From: SIG578 sp045655125
Lineage (GTDB): Bacteria; Bacillota; Clostridia; Oscillospirales; Ruminococcaceae
Direction of reading: 5' to 3'
Length of the DNA: 32,217 nt
Assembly (NCBI GenBank): GCA_045655125.1
Contig: JAZOOR010000065.1
Coordinates: 1 to 32,217, forward strand
Part shown: positions 14,705 through 23,722 of the stretch, piece after piece
Numbering within the stretch: the stretch's first letter is position 1
How the letters are laid out: the number at the start of each line of letters is the position of its first letter
Translations under genes and position numbers: made by a program
Notes under the pieces: generated by a model
What the model was told of the DNA's origin: nothing
The model's input: only the letters and a program-made list of their open reading frames with translations
Databases searched by the model: none

Positions 14705-16504
14705 CTATTTTTTCTCTTTTCCTAATTTTTCAATCAGCGAGCTCAGCTCCTGATCGTCCATTCCTCGAACATTTTCGCCCGATAGGGTTTGCTTTTGCTT
14801 TTCAGAGCGCAGTGAGGCGACAAGCTCGCAAAACTGCTCTCTTGTGCGGATAGAACTACCACCCTTTGTGATAACTGCTGCCATACGCGCCATTTCCTGC
14901 GGCGTAATGAGAGTACCTAATGCCATCAGGTCAAGTGTGTCACTGTTTTCTAATGCAGTGAGAATGGCGCTGTACATTTTCTTGCCCCATTCGGTAATAA
15001 AATCATCCCCGCCAATTTCCTCTTTTTTGAGGATGTCCAGAAAATCGGGGTGACCGAATAGCGAGCCGAGAAGCCATTCTTCGCAAACTGCGGCAGCAAG
15101 CATCTTTCGTTTTTCGGGATTGACAGTGTCCCTTGAGCCGTTTTGTACGGTCAGACTACTGCGCTCTTTTCGACGCTCGCTGAGCCTGTTTTGTCGAATG
15201 AGTCCAGCCACATTTTGAGAAACTGCCTGCGGCGAAACCGAAAGTTGCGTTGAGATACGGGAAATATACACATCGCGCTCAATGGGGTTGGAAATCCCTG
15301 AGAGTATCTTTGATGCCTCTTTGAGCGCCTGAACCTTGCCGTGATCGGTGTCGGTATCATACTTTTTAAGTATGGCATCAAGCTCGTTTTCAACTGCGCT
15401 GACACTTTGTGAGAGCAGTTGTGCAAACCGCTTGCTGCCATATTTCTTGATATACTCATCGGGGTCCTTAGCGCCCTGAATTTTCAAAATCCGAGTGCTC
15501 AGACCTGCGGAATCGATAAGCGAAAATGCGCGACGGGCGGCTTTCTGACCTGCCTCGTCCGAGTCAGTTGCGATAATAATGCTCGGAACATATTTTGACA
15601 TAATGCGCACCTGATTGTCTGTAAGCGCAGTTCCGAGCGGAGCAACGGCATTATCAAAGCCCGCCTGATGCAGCGCGATAACATCCATATATCCTTCGCA
15701 CAGAATAAAAAATCTGTCCATTCCGGCCTTTGCCGTTTCGTCAGAAAACAGGGAAGACTTTGCGTAATTTAATGCATATAAAATTCTGTTCTTAGAAAAC
15801 ACAGGGGTTTCGGGTGAGTTTAAATATTTGGGTCCCTTATCATCTTGCGATAGTCTTCTTCCGCCGAAAGCAACAACATTCCCTCTTATATCAATGATGG
15901 GAAATATGAGGCGATTTCTGAAAAAATCTATGAAATTGCCGCGCTGAGTGCGGGTTGCAACACTTGCGGCAGCCATTTCTGCATCGGTGTAGCCTTTTTT
16001 TCTAAGGTGACGGATAAGGCTATCCCAACTATCAGGAGCATAGCCTATTCCGAATCGGGTTATGGTCTTTTTAGTAAGACCGCGCCCTACAATGTAAGCC
16101 ATTGCGCCTGCTCCCTGAGGGGAGTTTAAGGCGGCGTGGAAAAAACGAGCTGTTTCGCGGTTGATTTCGAGTATGCGGTTCTTAAGGCGCATTGCCCCGT
16201 CATCGACTCTATCTTCGGGCATTTGAAGACCTACCTTTTGGGCAAGGAAAGCAACCGCCTCGGGATAGGACAGGTTTTCGGCTTTCATTATAAATGTTAT
16301 AACATCTCCGCCTGCGCCGCATCCAAAGCAGTAAAATAACTGCTTGTCCGACGAAACGTTAAACGATGGAGTTTTTTCACTGTGAAAGGGACAGAGACCT
16401 TTAAGGCTTCTGCCTTGTTTTTTCAAAACAACATACTGGGAAATTATGGTTTCAATATCGCATCGTGCGCGCAGTTCGTTTAAAAAATCTTCAGAAATCT
16501 GCAT
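14705..16504 (-). CDS. dnaG: DNA primase
   Basis: A 599-residue primase that lays RNA primers at the replication fork. The N-terminal CHC2 zinc finger has C38, H41, C59 and C62 (CPFHSEKTPSF ... YCFGCGAGGD). The TOPRIM catalytic core has the FILCEGYMDVIALHQAGF and IIIATDSDEAGQKAARRAF motifs. The C-terminal part (about 430-599) is the helicase-interacting domain. Length is typical. It lies between dgt and rpoD, the arrangement of the macromolecular-synthesis operon of Firmicutes with dgt in place of rpsU. Confidence 0.96.
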   Translation of the reverse strand: MQISEDFLNELRARCDIETIISQYVVLKKQGRSLKGLCPFHSEKTPSFNVSSDKQLFYCFGCGAGGDVITFIMKAENLSYPEAVAFLAQKVGLQMPEDRVDDGAMRLKNRILEINRETARFFHAALNSPQGAGAMAYIVGRGLTKKTITRFGIGYAPDSWDSLIRHLRKKGYTDAEMAAASVATRTQRGNFIDFFRNRLIFPIIDIRGNVVAFGGRRLSQDDKGPKYLNSPETPVFSKNRILYALNYAKSSLFSDETAKAGMDRFFILCEGYMDVIALHQAGFDNAVAPLGTALTDNQVRIMSKYVPSIIIATDSDEAGQKAARRAFSLIDSAGLSTRILKIQGAKDPDEYIKKYGSKRFAQLLSQSVSAVENELDAILKKYDTDTDHGKVQALKEASKILSGISNPIERDVYISRISTQLSVSPQAVSQNVAGLIRQNRLSERRKERSSLTVQNGSRDTVNPEKRKMLAAAVCEEWLLGSLFGHPDFLDILKKEEIGGDDFITEWGKKMYSAILTALENSDTLDLMALGTLITPQEMARMAAVITKGGSSIRTREQFCELVASLRSEKQKQTLSGENVRGMDDQELSSLIEKLGKEKK

Positions 16505-16519
16505 AATTTCCCTCCTTTT

Positions 16520-17515
16520 TTATAAAACCGACCAAGCCTTTGGTATAACAAGCTCCTCGTAAAACCGTATAGCATAATGGTCCGACATTCCTGCGATGTA
16601 ATCGCAAACGGCGCGAGGCAGCCCGTCTTTCTCGGAAATGCTACGATAAAGCCTCGGCAGCTTTTCAGGATTTGACAAAAAATATGAGTAGAGATACTTT
16701 ATAATATCCATTGCCTTCCCCTCTTCGCTTTTTGCGATGGGGTTGCTGTAAACCGCAGCGTACATAAAGTCGCGCAGAGTGTCAAAGCATTCTCTGATTT
16801 CGGGCGGCATTTTAATGCTGCGGCTCTCGTCTGTAACAATGGCTGAAATCAGAGAGGAAATTCTTTTTGAGGTTGTCTTGCCCAAAACCTCAAGAGGTTT
16901 TTTGGGCAGGTCCTCTATCGTTATAACTCCGCCGTGAACGGCGTCATCTATATCGTGGTTTATAAAAGCGATTTTATCCGCAATTTCAATAATGCGCCCC
17001 TCAAGAGTTAAGGCGACTTTATCGGTGTGGCACAAAATAGCGTCAAGCACCTCTGCGGTAAGGTTCAGACCAAAGGTATCCTTTTCAATGCGCTGAACTG
17101 TGCGCACACTCTGTTCATAATGACGAAATCCGCACTCGGCAACCTGATTTAAGGCTCGCTCGCCCGCGTGTCCGAATGGGGTGTGCCCCAAATCGTGACC
17201 AAGCGCCGCGGCCTCCGCTAAGTCCTCGTTTAAGCGCATAGCTCTTGCTATGCTTCGGGCTATCTGCGAAACCTCAAGGGTATGTGTGAGTCGTGTGCGG
17301 TAATGGTCGCCCTCAGGTGCTAAGAAAACCTGAGTTTTGTGCTTTAGTCGGCGAAAGGATTTGCTGTGAATAATTCTGTCGCGGTCGCGCTGAAAGCAGG
17401 TGCGAAATTCGCAGGGCTCTTCATAGCGTTCTCTTCCGCGGCTGTTTTTGGAAAGGCAGGCATCGGGCGCAAGAGAAGAGGCTTCCATAAGCTCGGTTTG
17501 TTCTCGAACATTCAC
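16520..17515 (-). CDS. dgt: Deoxyguanosinetriphosphate triphosphohydrolase-like HD protein
   Basis: A 331-residue HD-domain enzyme predicted to hydrolyse dNTPs to nucleoside and triphosphate. Motifs are SKSFRRLKHKTQVF, H78 (TRLTHTLEV), the H107-D108 pair (AAALGHDLGHTPFGHAGE) and a later aspartate in INHDIDDA. Gram-positive relatives often act on several dNTPs, so substrate specificity is uncertain. It starts at GTG 17515 behind AAAAGGAGGGA. First gene of the operon with dnaG and rpoD; the spacing to dnaG is 15 bases. Confidence 0.93.
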   Translation of the reverse strand: MNVREQTELMEASSLAPDACLSKNSRGRERYEEPCEFRTCFQRDRDRIIHSKSFRRLKHKTQVFLAPEGDHYRTRLTHTLEVSQIARSIARAMRLNEDLAEAAALGHDLGHTPFGHAGERALNQVAECGFRHYEQSVRTVQRIEKDTFGLNLTAEVLDAILCHTDKVALTLEGRIIEIADKIAFINHDIDDAVHGGVITIEDLPKKPLEVLGKTTSKRISSLISAIVTDESRSIKMPPEIRECFDTLRDFMYAAVYSNPIAKSEEGKAMDIIKYLYSYFLSNPEKLPRLYRSISEKDGLPRAVCDYIAGMSDHYAIRFYEELVIPKAWSVL

Positions 17516-17552
17516 TAAAAATCCCTCCTTTTCGGCAGTTAACGGGAAAATT

Positions 17553-17578
17553 CTGTATGAAAATCACCTTTCATACAG
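17553..17578 (-). promoter_or_regulatory. Leader hairpin of the dgt-dnaG-rpoD operon
   Basis: CTGTATGAAA and TTTCATACAG form a perfect 10-bp stem with a 6-base loop about 40 bases before the dgt start codon. It lies inside the transcript made from the promoter at 17611-17639. After the hairpin the minus strand shows only AATTTT, so it is a weak terminator at best. It may be an attenuator or a stability element. Confidence 0.5.
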
Positions 17579-17610
17579 TTTTTTCAAATTAAACAATTCT
17601 CCAATATTAA

Positions 17611-17639
17611 ATTATACCACAAAAAACATTAAATGTCAA
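17611..17639 (-). promoter_or_regulatory. Consensus SigA promoter of dgt-dnaG-rpoD
   Basis: On the minus strand a perfect TTGACA is followed by exactly 17 bases and a perfect TATAAT. The -35 element overlaps the last codons of the upstream YigZ-family gene. This gives a leader of about 90 bases before dgt, and a strong constitutive promoter for sigma factor and primase. Confidence 0.9.
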
Positions 17640-18249
17640 AGAATAGCTGATTTTTTCTTTCAATTTTAGCACAAGCGGCTGTAAGCTCAACTATATCAGC
17701 ACACAGCTTATCACTTTTTGCGGCAGGTGAAAAGACGGTTACCGAAACGGTATCCGAAAAGTCACTCTCAAGCATAGGCACTTCCTGTGAAATAAGAAAA
17801 GGGGATAGCCGCCCATAAAGATTATATGGAATGGTAATAGAAATAATGTCACCCCAGGTGCGAGTAATGATTTTAGCAGCGGCAACTGCATCGGACGCGC
17901 CTTTAGAATAGGCGCGTGTAAGTCCGCCTGTTCCAAGCAGAACTCCGCCGAAATATCTTACTGTTGCAAGTGCGACATTATAAAGCTCCTTGTGAAGCAG
18001 CACCTCTAATGTAGGCATTCCCGCAGTGCCCTGCGGCTCGCCCGCATCACTAAAGCGCTTTATCTGGCGGTCCAGTAGGCTGTACGCATAAACAACATGA
18101 GCAGCTTCGCGGTGGGCAGCTCCTATTTTTGCAATAAAGGCGGTGGCTTCTTCTTCACTCTCTACGGGGGCAAGATATGTAAGAAATCGGGATTTCTTTT
18201 CGGTAAACTCCGAAAAAGCCTCTGCGGCTGCGGTTTTATAATCCTTCAC
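17629..18249 (-). CDS. YigZ/IMPACT family protein
   Basis: A 206-residue protein. The N-terminal domain (residues 1-120) shows the family pattern KKSRFLTYLAPVESEEEATAFIAKI, then AAHVVYAYSL and the conserved RFSDAGEPQGTAGMPTLEVL and VRYFGGVLLGTGGLTRAYSKGA. The C-terminal domain (about 135-206) is the smaller ferredoxin-like DUF1949. IMPACT family members are linked to translation and RNA binding; the bacterial role is unclear. GTG start behind AAAAAGGAGG. It is followed closely by the promoter of dgt. Confidence 0.92.
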   Translation of the reverse strand: MKDYKTAAAEAFSEFTEKKSRFLTYLAPVESEEEATAFIAKIGAAHREAAHVVYAYSLLDRQIKRFSDAGEPQGTAGMPTLEVLLHKELYNVALATVRYFGGVLLGTGGLTRAYSKGASDAVAAAKIITRTWGDIISITIPYNLYGRLSPFLISQEVPMLESDFSDTVSVTVFSPAAKSDKLCADIVELTAACAKIERKNQLFFDI

Positions 18250-18286
18250 CCTTTAAAACCTCCTTTTTAACCTAATGGAAAAGGGC

Positions 18287-18318
18287 AAAAAGGGCTGCCT
18301 TAAAAGACAGCCCTTTCT
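18287..18318 (-). terminator. Rho-independent terminator of rpmE
   Basis: On the minus strand AGGGCTGTC and GGCAGCCCT pair around an A/T loop and are followed by TTTTTGCCC. It lies about 15 bases after the L31 stop codon. Confidence 0.8.
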
Positions 18319-18329
18319 TTTTACAAAAC

Positions 18330-18533
18330 TTATTTGTCCATACCAAAGCGCTTTTTAAATCTGTCAACACGGCCGCCGGTATCAACCAGCTTCTGTCTGC
18401 CTGTGAAGAAGGGGTGGCACTTGGAGCAAATTTCAACGCGGATTTCATCAGCAGTTGACTTTGTCTCGAAGGTTGCACCGCAAGCACACTTAACGGTTAC
18501 GGTTTTGTAATCGGGATGGATATCCTTTCTCAT
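18330..18533 (-). CDS. rpmE: 50S ribosomal protein L31 (zinc-containing type)
   Basis: A 67-residue ribosomal protein beginning MRKDIHPDYKTVTVKCACGATF. The zinc-binding cysteines are CACG (residues 15 and 17) and CSKC (about 35 and 38), so it is the C-plus form that can store zinc. The end VDTGGRVDRFKKRFG is typical. I chose the ATG at 18533; an upstream in-frame GTG lies within the ribosome binding region (AAAGAGGTG). It is transcribed alone from its own promoter through a long leader. Confidence 0.96.
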   Translation of the reverse strand: MRKDIHPDYKTVTVKCACGATFETKSTADEIRVEICSKCHPFFTGRQKLVDTGGRVDRFKKRFGMDK

Positions 18534-18661
18534 GATTTTCACCTCTTTTTAAGATAGCGGTCTGTCTGCTTCTGTCAAGGCAAGCTGTGACCTGCCCTTA
18601 AGCATTCCCCGCGAAAGTAGCTGCCTGCCGATAGCATAAGAATTGGCTCATGCGTACAAAG
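18534..18661 (-). ncRNA. Structured leader of rpmE (candidate L31 autoregulatory element)
   Basis: About 128 untranslated bases lie between the predicted start site near 18661 and the L31 ATG. That is long for a single small gene. On the minus strand there are complementary segments, such as GGCAGG...TTGCC (around 18572-18590) and GACAGAAGC...GCAGACAGACC, and a G-rich GCGGGG loop. Leaders that bind L31 are known in Firmicutes. I cannot match this one to a covariance model by eye, so the identity is open. Confidence 0.45.
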
Positions 18662-18668
18662 CATAGGT

Positions 18669-18697
18669 ATTATACCATAGCTTATTTTAATTTGCAA
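18669..18697 (-). promoter_or_regulatory. SigA promoter of rpmE
   Basis: On the minus strand TTGCAA, then exactly 17 bases, then a perfect TATAAT. It starts 18 bases after the stop of the upstream permease gene, so rpmE has its own promoter even if some transcription reads through. Confidence 0.85.
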
Positions 18698-18714
18698 GCC
18701 TTTTTATAATTTTT

Positions 18715-19662
18715 TTACCGTTCTTCTCTGAAATAGGAAAGACCGAGATTTGCAGGGGGCTGATTTTCTTTTTTATCTCTGATGCTTGTAAAGATAAGAA
18801 CAACGATTGTGACAATATAGGGGAGCATTTTAAATAGCTCCTTGTTTGCAAAGCTGACGCCTGTGATGTAGCTGCTTGCGATATAAAGGGCGCCGAAAAC
18901 GATTGAGCCGATGATTGCAAGATTGGGCTTCCATACAGTAAAGATAACGAGGGCGATAGAAAGCCAGCCGAAAGCATCAATGCAGTATTCCCAGTTGCCG
19001 TTAAGGTAGTCCATAATAAAGGTAAGACCGCCAAGACCTGAAATTCCGCAACCAATGCAGGTTGCTAAATATCTGTAAAGAGAAACGTTTATTCCTGCAG
19101 CATCTGCAGTGGCAGGGTTTTCGCCGACCGAGCGCAGATTAAGCCCTATTCTTGTTTTGTTTAAAACAAATGAGGAAATGAGCGCGATGGCAATAGCAAG
19201 ATAAATTAAAAATCCGTGTGAAAGGAAAAGCTTTCCAAACCATCCGAGGTCAGAAGCAAAGGGGAGAGAGGCGGTGAAAAATTTGCTTGCTCTTCCGAAA
19301 GATGTGCCTGATTTAGCAATCATAAAATCCGAGATACCAACACCGAGTGTTGTAAGAGCAAGACCTGTAACATTCTGATTTGCTCTTAGGGTAACGGTTA
19401 AAAAGCTAAACAAAAGTCCCATCAAAGCGCCGCCTATAAAGGTTGCAATAACGGCTATAAACACCGCAAAAGCGGGGGAAGCATAAGGGCCGACCTTAGA
19501 GAGATACATATACTCAGCAAAGCAGCCGCAGGATGCTCCGACACACATAACGCCGGGGGTACCAAGGTTTAGGTGTCCTGATTTTTCGGTAAGAATTTCT
19601 CCCGTTGAGCCGAAGAGAAAAACCATACCAAGTCTGATTGCGCTGACAAGAAAAGGTAACAT
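18715..19662 (-). CDS. BMP-type nucleoside ABC transporter permease (second permease)
   Basis: A 315-residue membrane protein with about eight to ten hydrophobic helices and the typical branched-chain/sugar permease signature GENPATADAAGINVSLYRYLA (near residues 175-195). The N-terminal LLFGSTGEILTEKSGHLNLGTPGVMCVG matches the YufQ/NupQ-like permease type found with BMP binding proteins. Starts at ATG 19662 with a TAATG overlap with the previous gene. Likely pairs with the 19662-20753 permease to form the pore. Confidence 0.92.
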   Translation of the reverse strand: MLPFLVSAIRLGMVFLFGSTGEILTEKSGHLNLGTPGVMCVGASCGCFAEYMYLSKVGPYASPAFAVFIAVIATFIGGALMGLLFSFLTVTLRANQNVTGLALTTLGVGISDFMIAKSGTSFGRASKFFTASLPFASDLGWFGKLFLSHGFLIYLAIAIALISSFVLNKTRIGLNLRSVGENPATADAAGINVSLYRYLATCIGCGISGLGGLTFIMDYLNGNWEYCIDAFGWLSIALVIFTVWKPNLAIIGSIVFGALYIASSYITGVSFANKELFKMLPYIVTIVVLIFTSIRDKKENQPPANLGLSYFREER

Positions 19663-20753
19663 TAGTCCGACTCCTTTCCTTTTTTAGTAACTGCAATTTT
19701 GTATTGCAGGAAAAATTCACAGCCAATTATAAAGAAGAGAATAATTCCCGTAACAATGTCGGAAATTGCCTGAGGGAGTCTGAAATCGGTGGAAACCTGT
19801 TGTGCTCCTTTTTGAAGGAATACAATGAGGAAGCTTGTAAACACCATAAAGATGGGATTAAATTTTGCAAGCCACGAAACCATAATAGCGGTAAAGCCTC
19901 TGCCACCCGCAGTTTCGGTGTTTATGGTGTGGTTTGTTCCGCCGACTAAAAGAAGTCCCGCAATTCCGCAAAGTGCGCCCGAAACGATAAGGGTTCTGAT
20001 AACAACCTTTTTAACGTTTATTCCTATGTAATTTGCGGTGTTCTCGCTTTCGCCGACAACCGCAATCTCGTATCCTTGCTTGGTGTATTTGAGATAGATG
20101 TAAACAATGATTGTAAGAATGACGACAACTATTATATTTAAGAGATACTGATGACCGAACAAAACGGGAAGTCCAAACTCGGGCATAGGCGAAAGAACGC
20201 CTGAGCCTGTTTTAACAAATGTTTTAAGGAAAAATGAAACTAACTGAATTGCAACATAGTTCATCATAAGGGTAAACAAAGTTTCGTTTGTGCCAAAGTA
20301 GGCTTTGCATATTGCAGGGAAAACTGCCCATATAATACCTGCTAAAACCGATGCAACAAGCATAATTGTGATGAGCAGAGGAAGAGGAAGCTTGTCGCCT
20401 AAAAACATCATAACGGTAACGGTTGCAAGACCGCCGATTAAAACCTGACCTTCTGCACCGCAGTTCCAGAACTTCATTTTAAAGGCGGGGGTAACTGCAA
20501 GGGAAATACACAGCAGAATTACAACATCCTGAAACAGACTCCAGATACGGATATCCATTCCAAATGCACCGTCAATCATAGAAGCGTAAACGGCGAGTGG
20601 ATTTTTGTCGGTTAAAAGGGTGATGATAACTCCCGAAACAATCAGCGCGAGAATAACTGCCGCGGCGCGAATTGCAAGACTGTAATACCAAGCGAGCGGC
20701 TCTCTTTTTACAATGTGAAAGGAAAGCCCTTTATTTGATTTAAAAATCTGCAT
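19662..20753 (-). CDS. BMP-type nucleoside ABC transporter permease (first permease)
   Basis: A 363-residue integral membrane protein. The N-terminal cytoplasmic stretch is followed by a first helix (AIRAAAVILALIVSGVIITLL) and about nine more. The family signature GESENTANYIGINVKKVVIRT is near residue 240. The central EGQVLIGGLATVTVMMF and NETLFTLMMNYVAIQLVSFF segments match YufP/NupP-like permeases. Starts directly after the ATPase stop codon (TAA immediately before ATG), so translation is likely coupled. Confidence 0.92.
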   Translation of the reverse strand: MQIFKSNKGLSFHIVKREPLAWYYSLAIRAAAVILALIVSGVIITLLTDKNPLAVYASMIDGAFGMDIRIWSLFQDVVILLCISLAVTPAFKMKFWNCGAEGQVLIGGLATVTVMMFLGDKLPLPLLITIMLVASVLAGIIWAVFPAICKAYFGTNETLFTLMMNYVAIQLVSFFLKTFVKTGSGVLSPMPEFGLPVLFGHQYLLNIIVVVILTIIVYIYLKYTKQGYEIAVVGESENTANYIGINVKKVVIRTLIVSGALCGIAGLLLVGGTNHTINTETAGGRGFTAIMVSWLAKFNPIFMVFTSFLIVFLQKGAQQVSTDFRLPQAISDIVTGIILFFIIGCEFFLQYKIAVTKKGKESD

Positions 20754-22280
20754 TTAAATGCTCTCCTTTCCCTTTGTCATAAGAAGTCCGATTTCCTCTT
20801 TTGTGGCGCTTCTTGCGTCCACAATTCCTGTTACACAGCCCGAGCCGATAACTAAAATTCTGTCGCACAGCTCCAAAAGCACATCGAGGTCCTCGCCAAC
20901 AAAGATAACTGCAGTACCATTTTCCTTTTGCTGATTTAAAAGGTTGTAGATGGTATAAGAGGAGTTGATGTCAAGTCCTCGAACAGGGTATGCCGCCATA
21001 AGAACAGTGGGAGCAGAGGAAATCTCTCTGCCAACAAGAACCTTCTGAACATTACCGCCCGAAAGTCTTCTGACAGGGGTTTCGCTACCGGGGGTTACAA
21101 CCTCAAGTTCGGAAATTATTTTTTCCGCAAGGTCGTGCGGGGCCTTGCGCTCTAAAAATACCGATTTGCCTTTTCTGTAGCTTCGAAGCATCATATTGTC
21201 GGTAATACCCATATTTCCGACAAGTCCCATTCCGAGTCTGTCCTCAGGAACAAATGAAAGGCGGACACCAAGCTCTCTTATCTGAAGAGGTGTCTTGTCC
21301 CTTAAATTGTCGTGACTGCCTGTTTTGGGATTGTTGTATATAATGCTGCCGCTATCAAGGTGCTGCAGACCTGCGATGGCCTCGAGAAGTTCTCTCTGTC
21401 CGCTGCCTGCAATACCTGCAATTCCGAGTATCTCTCCGCTTTTGGCGGTGAATGAAATATCATCAAGAAGCTTTACTCCCTCGCGGCTTTGGCAGCTTAT
21501 GCTCTCGACAATAAGCCTGTCCTCGCAGCCCTTGGGCTCGCTTCTGTGAATGTTGAGCGAAATCTTTTTGCCAACCATCATTTCGGTAAGCTCGGATTCG
21601 TTTGTATCCTTGGTGTTTACCGTTCCGATATATTCGCCACGGCGAAGAACAGAAACCCTGTCTGAAAGGGAAAGCACCTCGTGTAGTTTGTGGGTGATTA
21701 TTATAATGGACTTTCCGTCATCGCGCATGCGGCGCAAAATAGAGAAAAGTTTTTGTGTTTCCTGAGGAGTCAAAACAGCGGTAGGCTCGTCAAGGATGAG
21801 AATATCGGCGCCGCGATAGAGAACCTTGATTATTTCAACAGTCTGCTTTTCGGAAACCGACATTTCGTGGATTTTTTTAAGAGGGTCAATGTCAAAACCG
21901 TATTTGTGGCTTATTTCTTCGACCTTTTTTGCGGCTTCCTTAATATTATACTTTTCTTTTCCTTTAAGGCCTAAAATAATATTTTCAGTTGCCGAAAAAA
22001 CATCAACAAGCTTAAAATGCTGATGAATCATACCTATCCTATAATTGAATGCGTCCTTGGGGCTGCGGATAACTACCTCTTCTCCGTCTATGAATATCTG
22101 TCCGCTGTCGGGAAAATAAATTCCCGAAATCATATTCATAAGGGTGGTTTTGCCGCTTCCGTTTTCTCCGAGAATGGATAAAATCTCTCCGCGGTTTACG
22201 GAAAGACAAACATCTCGGTTTGCAACAACGCTGCCAAAGGTTTTGGTAATATTTTTAAGTTCTATCGCTGCATTTGCCAA
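20754..22280 (-). CDS. BMP-type nucleoside ABC transporter ATP-binding protein
   Basis: A 508-residue ATPase with two nucleotide-binding domains. The first has Walker A GENGSGKTT (about 38-46), signature MSVSEKQTVEI and Walker B ILILDEPTAVLTPQE. The second has a modified Walker A (GIAGSGQRELL) and signature LSGGNVQKVLVGRE with a degenerate Walker B (VLMAAYPVRGLD). One canonical and one degenerate site is normal for the sugar/nucleoside ATPases of this family. Sits 125 bases after the binding protein, separated by a hairpin. Confidence 0.94.
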   Translation of the reverse strand: MANAAIELKNITKTFGSVVANRDVCLSVNRGEILSILGENGSGKTTLMNMISGIYFPDSGQIFIDGEEVVIRSPKDAFNYRIGMIHQHFKLVDVFSATENIILGLKGKEKYNIKEAAKKVEEISHKYGFDIDPLKKIHEMSVSEKQTVEIIKVLYRGADILILDEPTAVLTPQETQKLFSILRRMRDDGKSIIIITHKLHEVLSLSDRVSVLRRGEYIGTVNTKDTNESELTEMMVGKKISLNIHRSEPKGCEDRLIVESISCQSREGVKLLDDISFTAKSGEILGIAGIAGSGQRELLEAIAGLQHLDSGSIIYNNPKTGSHDNLRDKTPLQIRELGVRLSFVPEDRLGMGLVGNMGITDNMMLRSYRKGKSVFLERKAPHDLAEKIISELEVVTPGSETPVRRLSGGNVQKVLVGREISSAPTVLMAAYPVRGLDINSSYTIYNLLNQQKENGTAVIFVGEDLDVLLELCDRILVIGSGCVTGIVDARSATKEEIGLLMTKGKESI

Positions 22281-22360
22281 TTCCTTTTCCTCCCACTTAA
22301 GTTTATGGTTTAAAAAAGATTACCTTAGGAGATAAGCTTTTTTAAATCATAAAAGAGATT

Positions 22361-22388
22361 TGGGCGGGGCAGATTAGTGCCCCGCCCA
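22361..22388 (-). terminator. GC-rich hairpin between binding protein and ATPase genes
   Basis: GGGCGGGGC and GCCCCGCCC pair perfectly around an 8-base loop. On the minus strand it is followed by AAATCTCTTTTATG, a poor U-tract, so it should be a partial terminator or a 3' stabiliser. The placement, right after the lipoprotein gene, is usual for ABC operons that need more binding protein than membrane components. Confidence 0.65.
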
Positions 22389-22405
22389 ACATTAAATTCA
22401 CTAAA

Positions 22406-23674
22406 TTAGAATTTCTCGTTGAGACGAGTGATTCCGTCGATCTTAAGATCAAAGTAAGGAGCTGAACGCTTGGTGGACTCTGTGAAAGCGCCATTCTCGA
22501 TAGCCTCGGTGTCGGGCTTGTAGTCGCCCATGTCGTCAACGTCAGCGGTATAGGTGGTAAGAGCCTTACCCTCAACAGTAAAGTTCTTGGTGTCAAATAC
22601 CTTGATGGAGCCGTTCTTGATGCCTTCAACAGTTTCCTTAATCTTTTCAACAGTTCCCTTTGCTGCAACATCCTGATTAACTCCGGTGAGAGCAACAGAA
22701 CCCTCAGCGATACCGCCGCACCAGTCAGCAGCGATCTTCTCGCCCTTTACAACGCATCTGATGATGTAGTTGTAGTAGGGAGCCCAGTTAATTCTGGAAG
22801 AAACGATAAAGGTTTCGGGGCAGGACTCGTAGGTTGCGCCGTTGTAGGAAACATTGGGGATACCTGCAGCTTCGCAAGCACCGGGAGCACCCATAGAGTC
22901 AGCGTGCTGGCTGATAAGAACACAGTTCTTAGCAATAAGAGCCTCAGCAGCATTCTTTTCCTCGGTGGGATCATACCAGGAACCTGTGAACTGAACGTCC
23001 ATAGTTACAGGGGGGCAAACTGACTTTGCGCCGAGATAGAAAGAGGTGTAGCCGGAGATAACTTCAGCATAGGTGAAAGCACCTACATAACCCATTTTAG
23101 CCTGCTCAGCAGTGATTTTGCCAGCCTCAATCATTTCGTTGAGCTTAAGACCTGCAGCAACACCTGCAAGGTATCTGCCCTCGTAGATGGAAGCGAAAGC
23201 GTTGTGGAAGTTGTCGAGATTCTCGGTGTGAGCCTTTGTGCCGGTAGCGTGGCAGAACTGTACCTCGGGGAACTCTTTAGCAGCCTTGATGATAAAGGAC
23301 TCGTGACCGAAAGAGTTAGCAAAGATAATGTCGCAGCCCTGAGTTGCAAGGTCCTTTGCGGCATTGTAGCAAGAATCGTCCTCGCCTACGTTAACCTTAA
23401 CGATAACCTGATCATCGGTAAGGCTAAGAGCCTTCTGAATGTCATCAACAGCGTTGAGGAAGTTTAAGTCGTAGGTGGAGTTTTCATCATGCAGGCAGAT
23501 GAAACCAATTTTGAAATCCTTGGGAACGGTGTAATCGACCTCAAGGTTTGTAGCAGCGATGGGAGACTCGCTCATACCGAGGAGCTCTTTTTTCTCTTCA
23601 CCGCAGCCGGAGAGAGCAACGCACATAGAAAGTGACATTGCGAGGGTGAGAATGAGTGCTAAGATCTTTTTCAT
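22406..23674 (-). CDS. BMP family nucleoside-binding lipoprotein
   Basis: A 422-residue extracellular solute-binding lipoprotein. The signal peptide MKKILALILTLAMSLSMCVA ends in the lipobox LSGC at residues 22-25, so the mature protein is anchored through that cysteine. The body matches the PnrA/BmpA family (FKIGFICLHDENSTYDLNF, GCDIIFANSFGHESFI, KMGYVGAFTYAEVISGYTSFYLGAKS, ISQHADSMGAPGACEAAG). PnrA-type proteins bind purine nucleosides, and the adjacent xpt gene agrees with that. AAGGAGG precedes the ATG. A small AT-rich inverted repeat lies in the gap to xpt at 23694-23712. Confidence 0.93.
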   Translation of the reverse strand: MKKILALILTLAMSLSMCVALSGCGEEKKELLGMSESPIAATNLEVDYTVPKDFKIGFICLHDENSTYDLNFLNAVDDIQKALSLTDDQVIVKVNVGEDDSCYNAAKDLATQGCDIIFANSFGHESFIIKAAKEFPEVQFCHATGTKAHTENLDNFHNAFASIYEGRYLAGVAAGLKLNEMIEAGKITAEQAKMGYVGAFTYAEVISGYTSFYLGAKSVCPPVTMDVQFTGSWYDPTEEKNAAEALIAKNCVLISQHADSMGAPGACEAAGIPNVSYNGATYESCPETFIVSSRINWAPYYNYIIRCVVKGEKIAADWCGGIAEGSVALTGVNQDVAAKGTVEKIKETVEGIKNGSIKVFDTKNFTVEGKALTTYTADVDDMGDYKPDTEAIENGAFTESTKRSAPYFDLKIDGITRLNEKF

Positions 23675-23722
23675 TGTTTTTTCCTCCTTAAATTTTATGT
23701 AAAAAAATTACATACAAATTAG

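Noticed and set aside
13603..18249. Numerous antisense and out-of-frame reading frames of 60-110 codons across the housekeeping genes
   Set aside because: They overlap strongly recognised genes, lack ribosome binding sites and have compositions expected of shadow frames.
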